A stretch of 64,000 nt of DNA, from NCBI RefSeq assembly GCF_035594125.1, contig NC_087158.1:5568501-5632500 (forward strand), in the 5' to 3' direction. This document shows, piece after piece, positions 56,700-64,000 of this stretch. The stretch's first letter is position 1, and every line of letters begins with the position of its first letter. Position numbers and translations under genes: made by a program. The stretch is from Scylla paramamosain (Eukaryota; Arthropoda; Malacostraca; Decapoda; Portunidae). A model generated the notes under the pieces. The model worked only from the letters and a program-made list of their open reading frames with translations. It was not told where the DNA came from and ran no database searches.

Positions 56700-57989
56700 T
56701 TTTAGCGGTTTGTTACCTAAGAAGTAAAAAAAAACCTTACTCGTAATATTTTTTTATTCCATTTAACCAAATAGGGTACTTGGAATGTATTTTGACGTTT
56801 TTCACGTAACAGCCTCATAAACAATAAAAAAACTTATTTTTGGTAATGTTATTCTATTTCTCCATCAAGGGTGTTTTGCATGCGTTTTAGCGTTCTGATA
56901 CCTAAATTGCTCAAAAATACTGAAAAGAGACATTTTTGTTAATGTTTTGTTTTCCATTACAGTGTGATTTCCATGCTTTTCATCGTTTTGGAGCTAGAAC
57001 ACTGATAAACATTCAAAAGACACCTTTCTAGAAAACTAGTTTCCTTTCGCATGCTTTGCATGTGTACTTAACAATGAGAAATAAACTCCAGTTACAAGTT
57101 TTTGGTAATGTTATTATGTTTCTCGATGACGATTTTTTTTTTTTTTTTTGCATGCGGCTTAGATTTTTGGTATGTAATAAGCTCAAAAACACTTAAAAGA
57201 CACGTTTTCCTTAGTGTTGTTTTGTTGTTCAAATCAAGTGATTTCCAAGCTTTATATCGATTTAGTGTCTAAACACTCCAAAGACACGTTTCTGGAAACA
57301 TCGTTTCATTTCCTCATAAAGGTTACTTTGCATGCATTTTTGCGTTTTCTATGTAACAAGCTAATAAACACATATAATACTTGTTTTTCGCAATTTTATT
57401 CTGTTTCTCCATAAATAGTGTTTTGCAAACGTTTTAGCATTTTGGTACGTAAGAAGCTCAAAAAGACTGAGGACATGTTTTTGATAATGTTTTTTATTCC
57501 CATATGGTGATCTTTCCATGCTTTTTAGCATTCTGGTACATAGCAGATTCATAAACATTCAAGAAACGTTTCATTAAATTGAGTTTCGTTTGTTAGTTAG
57601 TTGGCTTCTATACATTTTGGCGTTTTGGCACCTAACAATATGAAAAAAAAACACTCAAAATACACGTTTTGGTAATGTTGTTATGTTTATCCATACAGAG
57701 TGCTATTCATGCGTTTTCATATTTTGCTACCTAAGAAGCTCAAATTTACTCATAATACACGTTTCTCGTAATGTCTTTTTCTTTCTTCATATAGAATACT
57801 TTGCATACATTATGGCATTTTTCTTCCTAACAAGCTCAAAAACTCTCAAATGATTTCTTTTTGGTGATATTATTCTGTTTTTCCATAAAGTGTGTTTTTC
57901 ATGCATTTTATCTTCTTGGTACGTAAGAAGCTGAAAAAAAACTCAAAAGACATGTTTTTGGCAAAGAATTTTTTTTTCTTCCATGTATA
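56700..57989 (-). repeat. Diverged satellite monomers, minus orientation
   Basis: Complement-type monomers (TTTTGCATGCGTTTTAGCGT, GACACGTTTTCCTTAGTG, TTTTGGTACGTAAGAAGCTC) run between two strand switches near 56,700 and 57,990. No gene is visible. Confidence 0.85.
56738..56745. other. Possible TA-CTCG-TA footprint
   Basis: TACTCGTA occurs in CCTTACTCGTAATATT. The local monomer is too diverged to show whether six bases were added, and the normal text TTTCTCGTAATG could also give rise to it. It is listed for completeness. Confidence 0.3.
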
Positions 57990-58613
57990 TGTGTATATGA
58001 ACTTGTTAACCACAAAACAGTAAAAAGCATGAAAACTTCCCTATACTGGAAAAGCAAAAAACAACATTCCCCAAAAAACGTATTTTTGGAGGAATTTTTC
58101 AGCTACTAACGTACAAAAACGCTGAAATGCTTGCGAAATAACCTTCATGGAAAAAAACAAATAACCTTACCAGAAACTAGTATTTCATTTTATTTCTTAA
58201 GCTTATCACGTACAAAAGTGCCAAAATGCATGCAAAGTGCACTATATATGGATACGAAAGTACATTACGAAAAACGTGCAGTATGAGTGTTTTCAACTTA
58301 TTAGGTACCAAAACGCTAAAGCGAGTGAATAGCACTCTATATGGAGAAACAAAAACGCTAAAATGCATGCAAAGCATCATATATGAGGGAAAATACGACA
58401 CTTCTAGAAACGTGTTTTTTCAGTGTTTGTAAGCGTATTAGGTACCAAAATGCTAAAAAGCAAGGAAAGAACCATACATGGGAAAACAAAACATTACAAA
58501 AAAGTCTTTTCATTGTTTTAAACTACTTACATACTAAAACGCAAAGGCGCATGCAAAACACCTTTTATGGAGAAACAAAAACAACGTGTATTTTTTTTTT
58601 TTAAGTTAATTAC

Positions 58614-59032
58614 GTAAAAAAATTCAAAATTCTTGTAAAGTTCCCAATATGGGGAAACGAAAAGACATTACGAGAAACGTATATTATAAGTGTTTTACAC
58701 CTTATTAGGTTGAAAAATACGAAAATGCATGAATACCACTCTATATGGAGTAACAGAGCAACACTACTAAAAACGTGTATTTTGTTTGTTTTCACAATGT
58801 TATGTTATGTTATGTTAGGTTAGGTTAGGTTAGGTTAGGTTAGGTTAGGTAAAAAATTCAAAATTCATGTAAAGTTCCCAATATGAGGAAACGAAAAGAC
58901 ATTACGAGAAACGTATATTATGTGTTTTACACCTTATTAGGTTGAAAAATACGAAAAAGGCATGAATACCACTCTATATGGAGTAACAGAGCAACATTAC
59001 TGAAAACGTGTATTTTGTTTGTTTTAACAATG
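58614..59032 (+). repeat. Tandem duplication (~186 bp units) flanking the TTAGG run
   Basis: Unit 1 (58614-58799) and unit 2 (58850-59032) match closely, with TTCCCAATATGGGGAAACGA against TTCCCAATATGAGGAAACGA and the shared GTGTTTTACACCTTATTAGG and CTCTATATGGAGTAACAGAG. Each unit is about two monomers long. The TTAGG run lies exactly between them. Confidence 0.92.
58800..58850 (+). repeat. Interstitial TTAGG telomere-type repeat
   Basis: Two TTATG units (58800-58809) are followed by eight perfect TTAGG units (58810-58849). TTAGG is the ancestral telomeric repeat of arthropods. The run could be an interstitial telomeric sequence. It could also be slippage from the local monomer text GTTAGGT, which is abundant here. 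Confidence 0.9.
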
Positions 59033-61432
59033 TTATGTACCAAAACCTCGAAATTCATGCAAAGTGCAATCTATGGGAGAAACGAAACGAAATTTCCAGA
59101 AACGTGAATTTTGAGTGTTTATGGGCGTGTTAGGCACCAAAACTCTAAGAAAATAGGAATGGAAAGCTTCCTATATATGAATACAAAACAAAATTTAAAA
59201 AAAAAGGATTTTTTTAGTGTTTTTGAGCTACTTCTATATGAAAACGCTTGAACAGACGCAAAACAGGCTTTATATAGAAACAAAATAACAATACAAAAAA
59301 AAAACTATATTTTCAGTGTTTTTGAGGTATGTAAGTAGAATAACGCCGAAATGTATGCAAAGTCCCTATGCCGAGAAACGAAGACATTTCGAGAAACGTG
59401 TATTATGAGAGCTTTTTAGCTTTTTAGGTACCAAACACAAAGGCACCTTAATAGTATTCTATATGGAGAAACAAAACAACACGAATGAAAATATATATTT
59501 TGAGTGGTTTTCATATTATTAGGTAAGAAAACGCAAAAATACATGCAAAGACCTCTAAAAGACGACACAAAACGACATTACAAGAAACTTATCTTTTGAG
59601 TGTTTCTACGTGTTAGGCACCAAAACACTAAGAAGTATGAAAAGAGCACTTTGTTGGAAGGGAAAAAGAAATAACCAACAAAGTGACTTTTCACGTGTTT
59701 AGAAGTTTTTGAATTTATAATGTACCACAACGATAAAACATGCAAAACACCCTTCCTGCAGAAACATGAAACATTACCAAAAACGAGCATTTTCAGCGAT
59801 TTTTGAGCTTGTTATGTACAAAAGCGTCAAAATGCATATAAAGTACCCTGTATAAGAAAACGAAAAGACATTAAGAGAAACCAGTATTATGAGTTTTTTT
59901 TTTTTTTAGCTTATTAGGTACCAAAACAATAAAACGTATGATTTGCATTCTGTATGGAGAAAACGTGTATTTCAAGTGTATTTAGTGTTGGTAGGTATCA
60001 AAACGCCAAAATGCATGCAAAGCACCCGATATGGGGAAAATAAACGACATTTCCAGAAACATGTCTTTTGGGAGTTTATGAGTGTGTTAGGCACAAAAAC
60101 CTTTTAGAAAGCATGAAAAGTACCGTAAATGGGAAAACAGTGTTTTGAGCTACTTACGTACCAAACCGCTAAAACGGATGCAAAACACACTTTATGGAGA
60201 AACTCAACAGCTTTACCAAAAACATGCATTTTGAGAAATTTTGCGCCTGTTACGTACAAAAACAATAAAATACATGCAAATAACACTAAAACGGGAAAAG
60301 AAAACATTAAAGGAAACGTATATTTTGAGTGGTATTCAGCTTCATAGGTACCAGAACACTAAAACGTATGAATAATACTCTATATGGCGAAACAGAACAA
60401 GATTAACCAAAACTTGTGTTTTAAAGCTTTTTCACGTTATTAGGTACCGCAACGCGAAAATGCATGCAAAGCATACTATATGGGGAAAGGAAACATTTCC
60501 AGAAACATGTCCTTTCATTGTTTATGAGCGTGTTAGAAACCAAGAAGCTAAAAACCAAGAAAAGCACCCTATTGGAGAAAACAAAAGATTACAAAAAGAA
60601 CATTTCAGTGCTTATGAGCTACTTACATACAAAAACACTTAAACGCATCCAAAACGCCTTTTTTTGGAAAAAAAACTGAATAACATAACCAAAAAAATAA
60701 CCAAAAAAATAACCAAAAAAAGTGTATTTTCAATGTTTTGAGCTCTTTAACCAAAAAAAAAAAAAAGTAACCAAAGGCATTATGATAAACTTATATTAAG
60801 AGCGTTTTTGAACTTCTCAGGTACCAAAACGCGAAAATGCATGAATAATACTCTCTTTGGAGAAACACAACAATATTAGATACCAAAACGCTAAAAAGCA
60901 ACGAAAACTCTCTATTTGGAAAAGGAAAACATTACCGAAAGCGTGTCTTTTGAGAGTTTTTTTTTTACTTACGTACCAAAACGCTAAAATGCATGCGAAG
61001 CACAGTTTATGGAGAAACAGAATAACATTACCAGAAACGTATATTTTGAGTTTTTTTTTATCTTATGTATAAAAAAAAAGCAAAAATGCATGCAAATTAT
61101 CCTAAATGGCGATACGAAAAGAGATAAAAAGACACTTCATTTATCAGTGTTTTAAGATTCTTAGGTAGCAAAATGCACAAACGCATGTATAACATTATAT
61201 ATGAAGAAACAGAAGAACATTACCGAAAACGTATATTTTGAGTATTTTTCACATTGTTACGTGACAAAAACGCCAAATGCATGGAAATCACCCAATATGG
61301 ATAAAATAATGGACATTATGTCCGAAGACCTATTTGCCGCATTGAAGAGCACTCTATATGGAGAAAAGAACAAACTTACCAAAAATGTGCTTTTTGAGTG
61401 TTTTTTTCACATTGTTAGGTACGAAAACACTC

Positions 61433-63468
61433 TATAAAAAGTGTTATTTGTGGGTTTTAGCTTTTTCATACTTAACGAACTTAAAAAAAACTTATAATAC
61501 ACGTTTCTCGTAACGTCCTTTCATTTGCATGTATTTAAGCTTTTTTACAGGTAACATGATCAAAAACACTCAAAATACATGTTTTTGGTTATGTTATTCT
61601 GTTTCTACATAAAGGGGGTTCTGCATGCGTTCTAGCGTTTTGATATGTAAGGAGCTCAGAAACACTTAAAGTTAAGTTCTTGGTAAAAGTTGGTTTTATT
61701 CCCATGTCATGTGATTACCCTTCTTTTTAGTGCTTTATTGCCTATCACGCTCAAAAACACTCAAAAGACACTTTTCTGGTAATGTCATTTTTTTCACATA
61801 AAGCTAGTTTCGCATGAAATTTGGGGTTTTGGTAACTAAGAATGTGAAAAGCACTCAAAATACACGCATTTGGTAAGGTTGTTCTGTATTCTTAATTAAG
61901 AGCGTTATTCCTGAGTTTCAGCATTTTGGTATCTAAGAAAATTTTTTATATACACGAGTTTTTGCGTTTTTTACCTTGTGGTTCTTGTGAAACTATAAAA
62001 CACTCATTATACACGTTTCTCGTAATGTCCTTTTGTATCCCAATATAGAGTGCTTTCCATCCATTTTCGCTTTTTTTGTAGGTAAGAAGCTCAAAAACAT
62101 TCATAATATACCTTTTCGTAATATTATTCTATTTCTCCATATTCGTTGGTTTGCATCCATTTTAGCGTTTTTCTACGTAAAACACTGAAACGACACTTTT
62201 TTCTGTAATTTTGTGATGGATTCTCATTTTGAGTGGCTTTGCATGCACTTTAGGGTTTCGTACATAGTCCGAAAAAAAGCTAAAATTAACTTTTTTTCGT
62301 AAAATTCTTTTTTTACATAATTTTCCTGAATTTTGCCACAATTTTGGCATCTCGGTACCTATGAAGATGAATAACAAAAAAAAAAAAAATTCCAATTTTT
62401 TTATTTATTTTTTTTTTTCTCTCTAAAGAGTGTTAATTTTGGGTTTTAGCTATTTGGTACTTAAAAAAAATTAAAAACACTCATAATACACGTTTCTCGA
62501 AATGTTCTTTCGTTTCCCAAACATAAGGTTCTTTGCATGTATTCAATTAGCGTTTTTAAAGGTAACATAATCAAAAACACTCAAAATACATGTTTTTGGT
62601 AATGTTATTTTGCTTCTCCATAAGGTGTGTTTTGCATGCGTTTTACCGTTTTTGTATATAAGGAGCTCAAAAACACTTGAAGGCAAGTTCTTGGTAAAAG
62701 TTGGTTTCATTCTCATGTAATGCTATTGCTCTCCTTTTTAGTGATTTATTCCCTAACACGCTCAAAAACACTCAAAAGGCACTCTTCTCGTAATGTAACT
62801 TTTTTTTCCCACATAAAGCTAGTTTCGCCTGCAATTTGGGGTTTTGGTAACTAAGAATGTGAAAAACACTCAAAGTACACGCATTAAGTAAGGTTGTTCT
62901 GTTTCTCAATTAAGAGTGTTATTCAGGAGTTTCAGCATTTTGATATCTAAGAAACTTCTCCATATACACGAGTTTTTGTTTTTTTTGTCTTGTGGTTCTT
63001 GTGAAACTATAAAACACTCATTATACATGTTTCTTGTAATGTATTTTTTTTCCCAATATAGAGTGCTTTCCATCGATTTTCGCGTTTTTTTTTGTTGGTA
63101 ACAAGCTCAAAAACACTTAAAATATACGTTTTTGGTAATGTTATTTTATTTCTTCATATTGGTTGGTTTGTATCCGTTTTAGCGTTTTTCTACGTAAAAC
63201 ACTGAAAAGACACGTTTTCAGTAATTTTGTTTTGGATTCCCATATACAGTGACTTCCATATTATTTATCGTTTTGGTGTCTAGCATGCTGAAAAACACAC
63301 AAAAGACAGTTTTCTTGTAAAGTCATTTAATTTCCCCATATAGATGGCTTTGCATGCACTTTAGGGTTTGGTACATAACAGTCCAAAAAAAAAAAGCTAA
63401 AATTAACTTTTTTGATAATGTTCTTTTTTCACATAATTTCTCTGTAATTTTTCCCACATAATGTCTTT
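61433..63468 (-). repeat. Inverted satellite HOR array (about 1.8 units)
   Basis: The complement of the HOR, including GGTACCTATGAAGATGAATA (62355-62374), TTTTTAGTGCTTTATTGCCT and GCGTTTTTCTACGTAAAACA twice (near 62,165 and 63,183). Flips back to plus orientation near 63,468. No gene is visible. Confidence 0.9.
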
Positions 63469-64000
63469 TCCTTCTTTTACGTAGAAAAAACGCTAAAACG
63501 GATGCAAACCAAATAATATGAAGAAATAGAATAAGATTACCAAAAAGGTATATTTTTAGTGTTTTTGAGCTTTTTACTTAAAAAAAAACGCGAAAATGGA
63601 TGCAAATCTCTCTATATTGGTTAACAAAAGGACATTACGAGAAACGTGTATAATGAGTGTTTTATAGATTCTCAAAAACCACAAGGCAAAAAACGCAAAA
63701 AACTCGCATATATGGAGATACCAAAATGCTTAATTGAGAAACAGAATAACCTTGCCAAATGCGTGTATTTTGAGTGTTTTTCACATTCTTAGTTACCAAA
63801 ACCCAAAATTGCATGTGAAAGTAGCTTTATATGGGAAAAAATTGACATTACCAGAAAAGTGTCTTTTAAGTGTTTTTTTTTTTTTTTTTTTTAGCATGAT
63901 AGGCAATAATGCACTAAAAAGCAGGGCAATCACATTACATGGGAATAAAACCAACTTTTATCAAGAACTTGCCTTTAAGTGTTTTTGAGCTCCTTATATA
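63469..64000 (+). repeat. Satellite HOR array, block 7 (continues past the window)
   Basis: Plus-oriented HOR text resumes with TTTTACGTAGAAAAAACGCT and runs to the window end, so the array continues beyond it. It contains a T-run expansion near 63,875-63,892. Confidence 0.9.

Larger units (their letters stand above)
57990..61432 (+). repeat. Diverged satellite monomers, plus orientation
   Basis: Plus-oriented monomers without HOR order, for example GGTACCAAAACGCTAAAGCG and TGCATGCAAAGCACCCGATA. The block contains the TTAGG run and its flanking duplication near 58.8 kb. Orientation flips near 61,433 at AACACTCTATAAAAAGTGTT, itself a small hairpin. No gene is visible. Confidence 0.86.

Overview
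This window looks like eukaryotic, AT-rich satellite DNA. I find no intact gene and no prokaryotic-type operon or system. About 93% of it is one tandem-repeat family with a basic monomer of roughly 86-101 bp (consensus close to 96 bp). Nearly every monomer carries recognisable pieces such as GCATGCAAAG, ATTACCAAAAACGTGT, GAGTGTTTTTGAGC and GGTACCAAAACGC. The host is probably an arthropod and more specifically perhaps a decapod crustacean. The reasons are decayed non-LTR retrotransposon (LINE) fragments of a type I associate with decapods, a short interstitial run of the arthropod telomere motif TTAGG, and long AT/AAT microsatellites. The host assignment is inference.

Layout by region. In about half of the window the monomers form a higher-order repeat (HOR): 12 distinguishable monomers make a unit of about 1.1 kb. 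These arrays lie at 1-12.2, 16.6-19.3, 28.3-36.1, 43.9-46.1, 52.4-56.7 and 61.4-64 kb. Between them are diverged monomers without HOR order (12.2-14.6, 19.3-28.3, 36.4-43.9, 46.2-50.5, 56.7-61.4 kb). Orientation flips 14 times: minus-strand blocks lie at 3.9-4.4, 24.7-28.3, 36.1-36.4, 40.65-43.9, 46.1-49.1, 56.7-58.0 and 61.4-63.5 kb.

Interruptions. Two truncated, frameshifted LINE copies (14.58-16.64 and 50.52-52.36 kb) share the same flanking satellite on both sides, so they derive from one insertion that was later duplicated. The 5' end of the second copy, with its flank and an (AT)n tract, is repeated in inverted orientation at 46.09-46.63 kb. Two large direct duplications are visible (about 0.4-4.2 with 32.4-36.4 kb, and 22.9-30.5 with 36.4-46.1 kb), and several breakpoints fall at (AT)n tracts.

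Most interesting signal. At six or more unrelated places the satellite carries an extra 6 bp, ACTCGT or its complement ACGAGT, always at a TA dinucleotide. The result reads TA-CTCG-TA or TA-CGAG-TA. Three of these have an exact unfilled paralogous site inside this window. The pattern matches what I know of excision footprints of Minos-like Tc1/mariner transposons (TA target, termini beginning CGAG). It suggests that such elements were active here although no copy remains in the window.

No tRNA, rRNA, CRISPR array, host gene or intact regulatory unit could be supported. The many short open frames arise from the monomer itself, whose length is often a multiple of three.
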